Assembly (NCBI GenBank): GCA_965199945.1
Contig: OZ241354.1
Location: 3,844,001-3,908,000 of the forward strand
Direction of reading: 5' to 3'
Source of the DNA: VXYL01 sp965199945
GTDB lineage: Bacteria; Pseudomonadota; Gammaproteobacteria; Pseudomonadales; Azotimanducaceae
Length of the DNA: 64,000 bases
A program made the position numbers and the translations under genes. Positions within the stretch are counted from its first letter, which is position 1. Every line of letters starts with the position of its first letter. The notes under the pieces were generated by a model. The model did not search any database and was not told the DNA's origin. It was given only the letters and a program-made list of their open reading frames with translations. Shown in pieces: positions 34,698 through 42,660 of the stretch.

Positions 34698-35321
34698 TCA
34701 CTCGTTCTGGGCGGCGTCGAACACGCCGTCGACGTCCACGCCGAGCCCGGGGATCGCGAGCGATGTGGCGCTCTCCCCTCGGCGGTGTACGCCGCGTTCC
34801 ACGTACTCGCCTTGTACGAGTTCGAGTACGGTGATCGTTTCAGTCCGTGGATCGACGATCCAGTACTCTGGAATGCCCGCCTCGGCGTAGTCGCGGCGCT
34901 TGTCGACGAAGTCGCGCTGCGGATCGTCGGCGCTCACGACTTCCGCCACCACGTCTGCGCCGGTCCAGAAGCGCTCGCAGCTGCGGGCGTCGCGCGCATC
35001 GCGCATTGCCAGCAGGTCTGGTTCACGATACTTGCCGGCGCGAATGCGCAAGCGCAGCGGGGCGAAGAGGACTTCCCCGCCGGCCGTGTTCAAGAACGCC
35101 TGAAATGCCGAGTACAGGAAGGCGAGAATCCGCTGGTGCCCGCGGGTCGGCATCGGCAGCATCTCCAAGTAGCCGTCGGTGAACTCGACCAGGCGCCGGC
35201 AGCGGTCGGTGAGCCACAGATAGTCGTCGTCGCGCCAGCAGCCTTGGGGGAGGGCGTCTTCCAGCAAGCTGTTCACCTGCGCCTGGGAAGCCGACGCATG
35301 CATCGCTGCCGTCGCACCCAT
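34698..35321 (-). CDS. Uma2 family (DUF820) putative endonuclease
   Basis: Protein of 207 residues from ATG 35321 (a start at 35303 is also possible). The Uma2 fold, a PD-(D/E)XK-like nuclease, is shown by VEFTDGYLEMLPMPTRGHQR, KYREPDLLAM, the core VVAEVVSADDPQRDFVDKRR and AGIPEYWIVDP. The putative active site is D in EPDLL, then E and K in AEVVS...DKR. Uma2 proteins are abundant in some bacteria but poorly understood. It sits between the two MaoC genes in the same direction, an unexpected passenger in a metabolic cluster. Confidence 0.88.
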   Translation of the reverse strand: MGATAAMHASASQAQVNSLLEDALPQGCWRDDDYLWLTDRCRRLVEFTDGYLEMLPMPTRGHQRILAFLYSAFQAFLNTAGGEVLFAPLRLRIRAGKYREPDLLAMRDARDARSCERFWTGADVVAEVVSADDPQRDFVDKRRDYAEAGIPEYWIVDPRTETITVLELVQGEYVERGVHRRGESATSLAIPGLGVDVDGVFDAAQNE

Positions 35322-35329
35322 CTCAGCGC

Positions 35330-35821
35330 TCAATAGCGAATCGAGATGGAGAGCCGGGTCTTCACCAGCTCGTCGTTCTGATTGCGCCACTCGATCTCCG
35401 AGCGCACGTAGAGCGTGTGGCCCAGGCGGCCTTCGCGTTCCCACCAGTCCACGAGGCGGCTGCGGGCGGATATCACGTCGCCCGGGCGCATCGGCGCGCC
35501 GTAGGTGTCCGTTTGGCCGCCGTTCATGCCGGTGAGCGGCTTGCCCTCGGGATGTTCACCAGCCAATCCGGAAGGCCCGCCCCTGGGACGTTCCACGGGC
35601 CAGGCGAAGGGGTTGAAGTCCGGCGGCGCGACGATGCCGCCCCAGCGCGTGGCGGCGGCGTATTCCGCGTCCCAATAGATGCGCGGCGGTTGCTCGGGAT
35701 GGAACGTCGCCATCGCCCAGCGACGAATGTCCGTCTCGGTGATGGGCGGCGCAGTGCGGCTCTCGCCCCACCGCCCCTGCGCCTCGCGCATCGCCGGCGT
35801 CACGTAGGTCACGCTTGCCAT
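35330..35821 (-). CDS. MaoC/FAS1-like dehydratase domain protein
   Basis: Protein of 163 residues starting MASVTYVTPAMREAQGRWGE. TETDIRRWAMATFHPEQPPRIYWD and GGIVAPPDFNPFAWPV are typical of the N-terminal MaoC dehydratase domain (HTD2 or FAS1-like), and the strand YGAPMRPGDVISARSRLVDW follows. It is the first gene of the minus-strand cluster and likely the partner subunit of the MaoC protein at 34237-34656. The 8-base gap to the Uma2 gene suggests co-transcription. Confidence 0.85.
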   Translation of the reverse strand: MASVTYVTPAMREAQGRWGESRTAPPITETDIRRWAMATFHPEQPPRIYWDAEYAAATRWGGIVAPPDFNPFAWPVERPRGGPSGLAGEHPEGKPLTGMNGGQTDTYGAPMRPGDVISARSRLVDWWEREGRLGHTLYVRSEIEWRNQNDELVKTRLSISIRY

Positions 35822-35964
35822 TGCAAGCCCGCCAACCGAAATGCCGCCATTCCTGTTGATCTCCTCAGCCGAGTCTCGTTGCGACACCCCGCGTTGCGAA
35901 GACGCCCGAGTTTGCGAAGCAAACTCGGCCATGCACGCAGTGCGCCGCACCCGCAAGGGTGCGC

Positions 35965-38900
35965 TTAGTCCATCGTCATGCGCACGTCGAAGTAGTAGTT
36001 GCGTCCGTAGTCCGAATGCACGTCGGACAAGTACCCGAAGTAGCGATCCGCCAGCGGCGCGCGCTCGTCGCCGATGTTGCGGACGCCGAATCGCAGCCGG
36101 ATGTCGGCGTCGCCGAAGCCTTTGACGTAGCGATCGAACGTCATGTTCCACGTCGTCATCGGCGCAAGCCACCACAAGGAGCCGTCCCCCAGCGTCAGCC
36201 TCTCGTGATAGACCTTGCCGATCTTCGCCCCCGTGATCCCGATGCCGAACGCATCCTTGCGCCAAGACAGCGAGAGGCGATGCTTCTGCTTCTGGTTGCC
36301 GTCGTTCTGCAACAGATCCTCGAAGCCGACCACTGCCACGCTCGGCGGAATGGCCCCGTCGCGCTGCGCCGCCACTAGCTCGCCGGCGGCGCCGCCAGCG
36401 CTTTGCGACAGTTCGTTCAGGAACGATGCGGAGTAGTTGAAGCGGAATCGCCCGAAGTCCGTCTCCAACCGATAGCGGATCGCCACGTCGTAGCCTTGAA
36501 TGGTGCGGGTATCCAAGTTCTGGTAGCGGTCGAAGATGCGCTGGATTTCGCCGGCCGGGCAGATGCCCGCCGCGGCGTAGATGGCGGCGCTTGCCTCGTC
36601 GATGTCGGACGAGCGCTCCACTGCCGGATTGCCAGTTGATGCCCCGCAGTTTCCGGTGCCGTCGCGCAGGCGATACAGCAAATCCAGCGCCGTGTGGTTC
36701 TCTTCCCCCAACAGGCCGATGGTCAGCGATTTCTCGATCGACCAGTAGTCGAATGCGATGGTGAAGTCCTCGCGCGGTTCGACGACGATGCCGAAGGAGT
36801 AGTTGTCGGCCTCTTCCGGCACCAATGCCATGCTGCCCTGGGCGATGCGCTGCATGGAGTATTCGCAATCGATGACCTCCTGCTCCGGATCGCCGCCGTT
36901 CTCGGCCGCATACTGGCAGGCCCAGTCCGTGCGCGAGTTCTGCCGCGCCGTGATGGTCTCGTTCACCGTCACGAGGTTCGGCACCCGGAAGGGCTGCGAC
37001 CAAGAGCCGCGCAGCAGGAGCTTCTCGAACGGTCGCCAGCCGGCGGCGACCTTGCCCACCACGGTGTCGCCTACGTCCGAGAAGTTCTCGTAGCGCGCCG
37101 CCAACTGCAGGTCGAAGGATCGGAAGAGGGGCGCCTGCAGCTCCATGAACACCGACGTGACGTTGCGGCTGCCGCTGTTGTCCGGCGTCGGGCTGGAGTT
37201 CACCACGTCCGACACGAAGGGAAAGGTCACGCCTTGGAAGTTCGTGAACCTGATGGTGCCGTCCAGGCGCGGGTCGCGGTCGTCCTCGAAGGCTTCGCGC
37301 CGATACTCGACGCCGGCGACCAAGCCAGCGGGGCCTGCGGGCAGCGCGAACATTTCGTCGTTGCTGACCTTGAAGTCCGTGAGAAAGAGCGACGTTTCGT
37401 TGTCGCGCCGCACCTCGATCAAGGCGCGCTCGAGATTGCTGTCTACGCCCACGCTGAACGGGTTGTAGGCGGCTGGAGTCGGATCCGCCAACGCCTCGAC
37501 AATCAGGTTGTTGGAGACGCGATTGCTAGTGACGTCGCTGCGCTCGGCCTTGGCGTAGAGCACTGCGCCTTCCCAGAACCAGTCGCCGCCGCCGCGCAGC
37601 CCTTGCAGGAGCCGATAGGAACTGCCGGTGACGTCCACGATGCGGGGCAACTCCGCGAAGCGGTAGTTGTCGATTTCCAGTTCCAGGCCTTCGTCCGGCA
37701 CGCCCTCCGGCAGGTTCGGCAGGCGATTGGGCGAACCGACGGGGCCGAAGGGGTTGTAGTAGTTGGCCGCGCCGACGCGCAGTTTGGCGGCGGTCAGCTG
37801 CGCCGAGGGATGGCGCCGGGTGTTGTTGTCCGAGTCGTAGTACATCACCTCGGTGAAGCTCTCGATGGGGTTGCCAGCGGTGTCGAACACATGGCTGAGG
37901 TAGCCGAACAGGGTGTAGCGGGTGAGCTTGCCGGAGAGGTCGCGGTCCGCATTGTTGTTGTAGCGCTCGACGCCTTGGCCGTCGATGGCGCCGCAGACGT
38001 GTTCGTTCAGATCCCACTGACAGCGCGCGTCGCCGGCGGGAAACACCTCGAACTCGCCCCTGTTGTCGGTGTAGGTGCCTCCCAAGCCAGCGCTGTTGGC
38101 GTTGGCGACCAAGTCGAACTGGCCGAAGAAGGAGTGGGCGCTGGAGTTGCGAAAGCGCGTGCTGCCCTCCCACAGGCTTCCTTCGGGAACGCGGTCGCGC
38201 AAGTCCGCATTTGCCCAGCGCGGATCCTCCTGCGCGTTCACGCGGTTGCGGGAGAGGAGCGTGCCGTGGATGCTGAGGCTGGTGCGGCCGCCGTTGAAGT
38301 TGGTTCCCCAGGCCGCGTCCATGAGCGCTGGCTCGCGGTCGTTGTGTTCGTACAAGCCGTAGCGGGCGCGCAGGCGCAAGCCTTGGAAGTCCGTTTCGAG
38401 GACGTTGTTCACCACTCCGGCCATGGCGTCGGCGCCGTAGATGGCCGATGCGCCGTCCTTGAGGATTTCCAGCCGCTCGAGGCCGAACGTCGGCACCACG
38501 TTGGAGTTGGCGCTGTTGACGGGCACGAAGCTGCCGCCCACCTCTTCCGTCTGGAAGCCGGCGGCGTTCACCATGCGCCGCCCGTTCAGCAGCACCAGCG
38601 TGTTGCCGGTGCCGACGTTGCGCAGGTTGTAGGCGCCGACGTCGCCGCGCGCCGAGTTCACGCCGCCGCTGATGGTGTCCGCCTCGTTGAAGAAGTTCTG
38701 CCCTTGCTCCGGCAGCATGTCCAGCAATTCGTCGCCGGAGTTGACGCCGAACAGCTCGATTTCGTCCGCGCCCAGCACGGAAATCGGCAGCAGGCTGCCC
38801 ATGTCCACGCCGCGAATGTTGGTGCCGGTGACGATGACGATCTCTTCGCCTTCGAGGCCCACCGTGATTTCGATGGGCGCCTGCGTCGCCGTTTCTTCGG

Positions 38901-39003
38901 CGCCGGCTTCCGCCTCTTGAGCCGTCGCTGGCCCGGCAATGCCCACGCTCGCAAGCGCAGCCGTCGCCAGCATCCAGCGGGACCCCGAACACTCTCGTTC
39001 CAT
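35965..39003 (-). CDS. TonB-dependent outer membrane receptor
   Basis: Beta-barrel receptor of 1012 residues with a signal peptide (LATAALASVGIAGPATAQEA). The plug begins EEIVIVTGTNIRGVDMGSLL and includes GAYNLRNVGTGNTLVLLNGR and GASAIYGADAMAGVVNNVLE. Barrel segments close with YFGYLSDVHSDYGRNYYFDV. The substrate is unknown. It lies upstream of the MaoC/acyl-CoA ligase cluster in the same direction, 143 bases before the first gene, so it may import the compound that cluster degrades (inference). The 171-base gap upstream is shared with the divergent 2OG-Fe(II) oxygenase. Confidence 0.92.
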   Translation of the reverse strand: MERECSGSRWMLATAALASVGIAGPATAQEAEAGAEETATQAPIEITVGLEGEEIVIVTGTNIRGVDMGSLLPISVLGADEIELFGVNSGDELLDMLPEQGQNFFNEADTISGGVNSARGDVGAYNLRNVGTGNTLVLLNGRRMVNAAGFQTEEVGGSFVPVNSANSNVVPTFGLERLEILKDGASAIYGADAMAGVVNNVLETDFQGLRLRARYGLYEHNDREPALMDAAWGTNFNGGRTSLSIHGTLLSRNRVNAQEDPRWANADLRDRVPEGSLWEGSTRFRNSSAHSFFGQFDLVANANSAGLGGTYTDNRGEFEVFPAGDARCQWDLNEHVCGAIDGQGVERYNNNADRDLSGKLTRYTLFGYLSHVFDTAGNPIESFTEVMYYDSDNNTRRHPSAQLTAAKLRVGAANYYNPFGPVGSPNRLPNLPEGVPDEGLELEIDNYRFAELPRIVDVTGSSYRLLQGLRGGGDWFWEGAVLYAKAERSDVTSNRVSNNLIVEALADPTPAAYNPFSVGVDSNLERALIEVRRDNETSLFLTDFKVSNDEMFALPAGPAGLVAGVEYRREAFEDDRDPRLDGTIRFTNFQGVTFPFVSDVVNSSPTPDNSGSRNVTSVFMELQAPLFRSFDLQLAARYENFSDVGDTVVGKVAAGWRPFEKLLLRGSWSQPFRVPNLVTVNETITARQNSRTDWACQYAAENGGDPEQEVIDCEYSMQRIAQGSMALVPEEADNYSFGIVVEPREDFTIAFDYWSIEKSLTIGLLGEENHTALDLLYRLRDGTGNCGASTGNPAVERSSDIDEASAAIYAAAGICPAGEIQRIFDRYQNLDTRTIQGYDVAIRYRLETDFGRFRFNYSASFLNELSQSAGGAAGELVAAQRDGAIPPSVAVVGFEDLLQNDGNQKQKHRLSLSWRKDAFGIGITGAKIGKVYHERLTLGDGSLWWLAPMTTWNMTFDRYVKGFGDADIRLRFGVRNIGDERAPLADRYFGYLSDVHSDYGRNYYFDVRMTMD

Positions 39004-39174
39004 GCTTTGCCTCTCTATTGGAAGAGCCGTCGAGACCGTGAACGCGCACCGTACAGACTGCCGGATTGGTTGTCCACGACGTTGGGTGGCAGGCCGACGA
39101 GCGCGCCCGTTGTCAATGGGCGTCGGGAAGCCATACGCTTGGGCCCGTTCATTCCTCCGCCACAGGAGCTTGCC

Positions 39175-41595
39175 GTGGGCATCGACCTCGAGTACGGCGG
39201 CAACAAGCCGCTGGAAGACCTGCTCGGTTCCATCGACCACCCCGGCGACTTCTGCACGCACCGCCGCCTGTTTGCGCCCATGCCGCGCTTGGAAGTAGAA
39301 GGCGTGGGCGTGCTCTCCTTCCCGGTACCCTTGGCGCAGGTCCGCGCGTTGCTGGCCGTTGCCGAGCGAGCGCCGTACGGCAAGGGACAGGACACTCTCG
39401 TGGACACTTCGGTGCGCGACTGCTGGCAGATCGACGCCGCGCGCATTCGCCTCGCCGGCGGCGCTTGGCCAGACACCTTCGCCGGCATCGTGGCAGCGGC
39501 GGCGCAAGGCCTCGGCTGCGCCCCTGAGCGGCTCGAAGCCCGTCTCTACAAACTGCTGATCTACGAGCAAGGCGGCTTCTTCGCCCCGCATCGGGACACC
39601 GAAAAGGCCGACGGCATGATCGCGACCTTGACGATTGCCTTGCCGACCGCTGGCGTCGGCGGCGAGTTGGTGGTTCGGCACCGGCAACGCGAAGCCGTAG
39701 TCGAGACCCACGTCGAAGAACCTTCGGAACTGGCTTTCGCGGCTTTCTACGCGGACTGCACACATGAGACCCGGCCGGTTCGGGCCGGCCACCGGCTGTC
39801 GCTGGTGTTCAACCTGTGCGTAAGCGGCGACGACGACCTGACACCCCGGCATGCGCCGGACTACGTGGACCATGTAAACCGAGTCGCCGCGCATCTCGCT
39901 CGCTGGGGCGGCGACGAAACCGCCAGCAACAAGCTCGTCTGGCTGCTCGACCACGACTACAGCGAGGCCGGCTTGTCGTTCCGCGCCTTGAAGAACGGCG
40001 ACGCCAACTTGGCCCGCGCACTGATCCAATCGGCAGCCCAAGCCGAGTGCGAGCTCTTTGCCGCCATCGTTCACATTCGCGACCACGGCGATGCCACGTA
40101 TCACGGCAGCTACGTGGACAGCTACGGCAACTGGCGCGAGGAAGACGCGGACGACATGGAGTTCAACGAAATCTTCGACAGCCAGCGCTGGCTGGATCGC
40201 TGGACCGCGCCGGACGGCCGCCAGCCGCCGTTCGACGAAGCGCCGCTCCTGCCCGGCGAACTGCTGCCGGCCGGTGCCCTCGATGGCGCGCCGCCAGACA
40301 AGCAGTGGCTGCACGAAGCGTCGGGCAACGAAGGCGTGACTCTGGAGCGGGCCTACCGTCGGGCTGCTTTCGTGATTTGGCCGCGGTCGAAGACCTTGGA
40401 AGTCCTGGCGGATGCCGGCATCAACAACGCGGTGGACTGGGTGGCGGAGGCGTTGGCAGCCAACGATGGCGTTCCGAACGAGAAGATCGACCAGTTCTGC
40501 CGACGTCTGATCCACGTCTGGCCCGGGAACCGCTACGCCTACGGCTATCGGAACGCGCCGGACCATGTGCGCATGCTCGGCTTGCTGGAGAAGAACGGCC
40601 GCGAGGCGCCGGTGCGGCGTTTCCTCCACGATGTCGTTTTGGGCGACTACCGCGGCACCGAGGACCACCAAGCCATCATGGGCGTTTCGCGCCTGATTCC
40701 GCCCGACGCCGTCGGCAAGTTCCTCGCCGAGCTGACGCAAACGCACTTCGCCGAGAAGTCCGAAGAGGTGCTGGCGCTCCTGCGGCTGGCGTTGGAGCGA
40801 TACCAGCCCGCGGGCGACATTTGGCGCGAGCCGCTGCAGGATTGCGTTCGTTCCGCCTTGGCCGCCTTTGGCACGAAGCTGCGTGATGCCGTGAGCGACG
40901 ACTTCTACTACAGGAGCTACGGCGACTACGATCGCCGGGTTTTCGGCGCCGCCGCCATCCGCGATCTGTTCCTCCTCGCTTGGCGTTGCAGTTCGCTTGC
41001 CAGAGGCACCTCCGCCGAGGATTCCTTGACGAGCGAAGCGGAACAAGCGGCTCGCCTTGTCGCGAATCGTCCAGCCGTCGTCGAGCCGCAGCGCGAGCTT
41101 GCCGAAGCCCTGCCAGCGTTGTACCAGGAGGATGGCTTGCCTGACGCGCCTGCCTACGGCGTCCTGTGGCGCCATGCGACGGAGCGCCTGCTCGCCCGCA
41201 GCGAAACTCCGCCCGTCGCGCCGCGGGATTGGCGCATCAAGACCAACACCGGCTGCGACTGCGCGCACTGCGCGGATCTGCGCGCCTTCTGCCGGGACCC
41301 CGATGCCACAGCGACCCGCTTCTCAATGCGCGAGGACCTGCGCAGCCACTTGGAAAGCGAGATCCGACGTGCCGTCCTCGACATTGATACGAAGACGGAA
41401 AAGAAGGGCCGTCCGTACACGCTCGTTTGCACCAAGAACCGCGCCAGCTACCGCCGGCGGCTTGCCGAGTACGCCGAGGACGTCGACCGGATGGATGGGC
41501 TGGCGCAGGCGGTCGCGGGCAGCGCAAGTGCTGCGGAGACGGCCCGCCTGCGACAAGCCGTTGCTGCTGGACGCGCCCCTCGCGTGGGGAGTTGA
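39175..41595 (+). CDS. Large 2OG-Fe(II) oxygenase-domain protein with Cys-rich C-terminal region
   Basis: Protein of 806 residues from GTG 39175, with RBS CAGGAG seven bases upstream. Residues about 100-220 are a prolyl-4-hydroxylase-like domain: GGFFAPHRDTEKADG (HxD), then ADCTHETRPVRAGHRLSLVF (distal H and the 2OG-binding R). The remaining 580 residues have no recognised fold; near the end stand TGCDCAHCADLRAFCR, a possible metal-binding Cx1Cx2Cx6C cluster, and the basic VCTKNRASYRRRL. Most bacterial family members are far shorter, so the extension is notable. Its substrate is probably a protein (inference). Divergent from the TonB receptor and convergent with the coiled-coil nuclease-like gene. 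Confidence 0.85.
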   Translation: MGIDLEYGGNKPLEDLLGSIDHPGDFCTHRRLFAPMPRLEVEGVGVLSFPVPLAQVRALLAVAERAPYGKGQDTLVDTSVRDCWQIDAARIRLAGGAWPDTFAGIVAAAAQGLGCAPERLEARLYKLLIYEQGGFFAPHRDTEKADGMIATLTIALPTAGVGGELVVRHRQREAVVETHVEEPSELAFAAFYADCTHETRPVRAGHRLSLVFNLCVSGDDDLTPRHAPDYVDHVNRVAAHLARWGGDETASNKLVWLLDHDYSEAGLSFRALKNGDANLARALIQSAAQAECELFAAIVHIRDHGDATYHGSYVDSYGNWREEDADDMEFNEIFDSQRWLDRWTAPDGRQPPFDEAPLLPGELLPAGALDGAPPDKQWLHEASGNEGVTLERAYRRAAFVIWPRSKTLEVLADAGINNAVDWVAEALAANDGVPNEKIDQFCRRLIHVWPGNRYAYGYRNAPDHVRMLGLLEKNGREAPVRRFLHDVVLGDYRGTEDHQAIMGVSRLIPPDAVGKFLAELTQTHFAEKSEEVLALLRLALERYQPAGDIWREPLQDCVRSALAAFGTKLRDAVSDDFYYRSYGDYDRRVFGAAAIRDLFLLAWRCSSLARGTSAEDSLTSEAEQAARLVANRPAVVEPQRELAEALPALYQEDGLPDAPAYGVLWRHATERLLARSETPPVAPRDWRIKTNTGCDCAHCADLRAFCRDPDATATRFSMREDLRSHLESEIRRAVLDIDTKTEKKGRPYTLVCTKNRASYRRRLAEYAEDVDRMDGLAQAVAGSASAAETARLRQAVAAGRAPRVGS

Positions 41596-41610
41596 CGGGC
41601 GCGGAGCGCG

Positions 41611-42363
41611 TCACGCCGACTGCGGCGGCGGCACCTCCAAGTACGCGACTCCGGCCGCCTTGGCCCGCTCGGTGTTGGCTGCGTTGATGCGGTAGCCGGC
41701 GGCGACCGCGACGACTTCCGTGCGGAACACCGCCCGCAGCGCGTCGGCCGCGGCTCGGGCGCGGTCGATGTCGCTGCCGTGGACAGTGTGCGACGCCTCG
41801 ATGGCGACCCACACGGGCACCCGGTCGGTACGGCGCCGGGCGTTGAGGATGAAGTCCGTCGCGTCGATCCTGGACTCCTGCTCCGCCGTAATCCGGCCGT
41901 CCTCGAGCGCTTCTTCGACGGCTTTGAAGAAGTCCCTGTTCGGCCACTGGCCCGGCGTCTGAATGGCCTCCATCACCATGAGCTTGAGCCGCTGACTCGT
42001 CAGCGCTCTGATCTTGCGATTCAGCCGGTGCTCCAAATCGCTGCCTTTGAGGAAGTCGACGTCCTTCGTGAGCCTGGCCACGTTGGTCTTGACCTCGGCC
42101 ATGTCGGCCTTGAGCACGGCGACATCGGCCTTGACTTCGACGATGTCGGCCTTGACTTCGACCATGTCGGTCTTGAGCTGCGCGACGTCGATCTTGAGCT
42201 CGGCAACGTCATTCTCGATGCGGTCCAGCCCTGCCGGCACGCCGAGGAACTCGTTGGTCAGCATCGCCCGCAGCAGCATCTGCTGCGCCTCTGGATTGGC
42301 CTGCAGCTCCGCGATGATGCGGGCGACAAGGGATGTCGGATCCAAGTTCTTTTCGACTTTCAT
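41611..42363 (-). CDS. Coiled-coil PD-(D/E)XK nuclease-like protein
   Basis: Protein of 250 residues. Residues 1-45 are helical; residues about 50-100 are a heptad coiled coil built from repeats such as VEVKADIVEVKADVAVLK; residues 110-250 hold a globular domain with VPVWVAIEASHTVHGSDIDRA and a preceding acidic IDATDFILNA, resembling the nuclease-like proteins with DUF3782-type architecture. An active lysine is not clear, so catalysis is uncertain. The coiled coil is encoded by 21-base tandem repeats and so can change length. Convergent with the 2OG oxygenase. Confidence 0.72.
   Translation of the reverse strand: MKVEKNLDPTSLVARIIAELQANPEAQQMLLRAMLTNEFLGVPAGLDRIENDVAELKIDVAQLKTDMVEVKADIVEVKADVAVLKADMAEVKTNVARLTKDVDFLKGSDLEHRLNRKIRALTSQRLKLMVMEAIQTPGQWPNRDFFKAVEEALEDGRITAEQESRIDATDFILNARRRTDRVPVWVAIEASHTVHGSDIDRARAAADALRAVFRTEVVAVAAGYRINAANTERAKAAGVAYLEVPPPQSA
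42079..42204. repeat. Six tandem 21-bp repeats coding for coiled-coil heptads
   Basis: Six consecutive 21-base units with the consensus GACGTCGGCCTTGACTTCGGC (seen on the plus strand; individual units differ at several positions, the third and fourth being the closest). Each unit encodes one heptad of the minus-strand coiled-coil protein, as in ADIVEVK and ADVAVLK. Unit gain or loss keeps the reading frame, so the coiled coil can vary between strains. Confidence 0.8.
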
Positions 42364-42613
42364 GGCTGCTTCCTACTGCTGTGCTCAAGTGCTGTGCGTG
42401 GCTCCCATCGCGGCGAATCGACGGCGGGAGGCAACTCCCATGGGCCATGCGACAAGCATACGCCGATGCCTCCCTTCGGCCAATCGTCTTGCAGCGCAGA
42501 CGGCGGCTCGGTCCGGTTACGCCTGCGCCTGCGACACCTGCGGGTACCTGCCTACTGCATCGATCTGCGATACAGCCGGGACGACCACAGCAAGGCGCAC
42601 ATTTAGCATAGGG

Positions 42614-42655
42614 CCTTCTTCGTTCCAACGGGTGCGGAATTGCGCCCGAAGAAGG
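42614..42655 (+). promoter_or_regulatory. Inverted repeat that sequesters the ribosome-binding site
   Basis: CCTTCTTCG at 42614-42622 is the exact reverse complement of CGAAGAAGG at 42647-42655, separated by 24 bases. The downstream arm contains the Shine-Dalgarno sequence (GAAGAAGGA) five bases before the ATG at 42661. In the mRNA the arms would pair and hide the ribosome-binding site, giving a possible translational switch. The 230 bases before it show nothing recognisable. Confidence 0.5.
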
Positions 42656-42660
42656 ACTGA

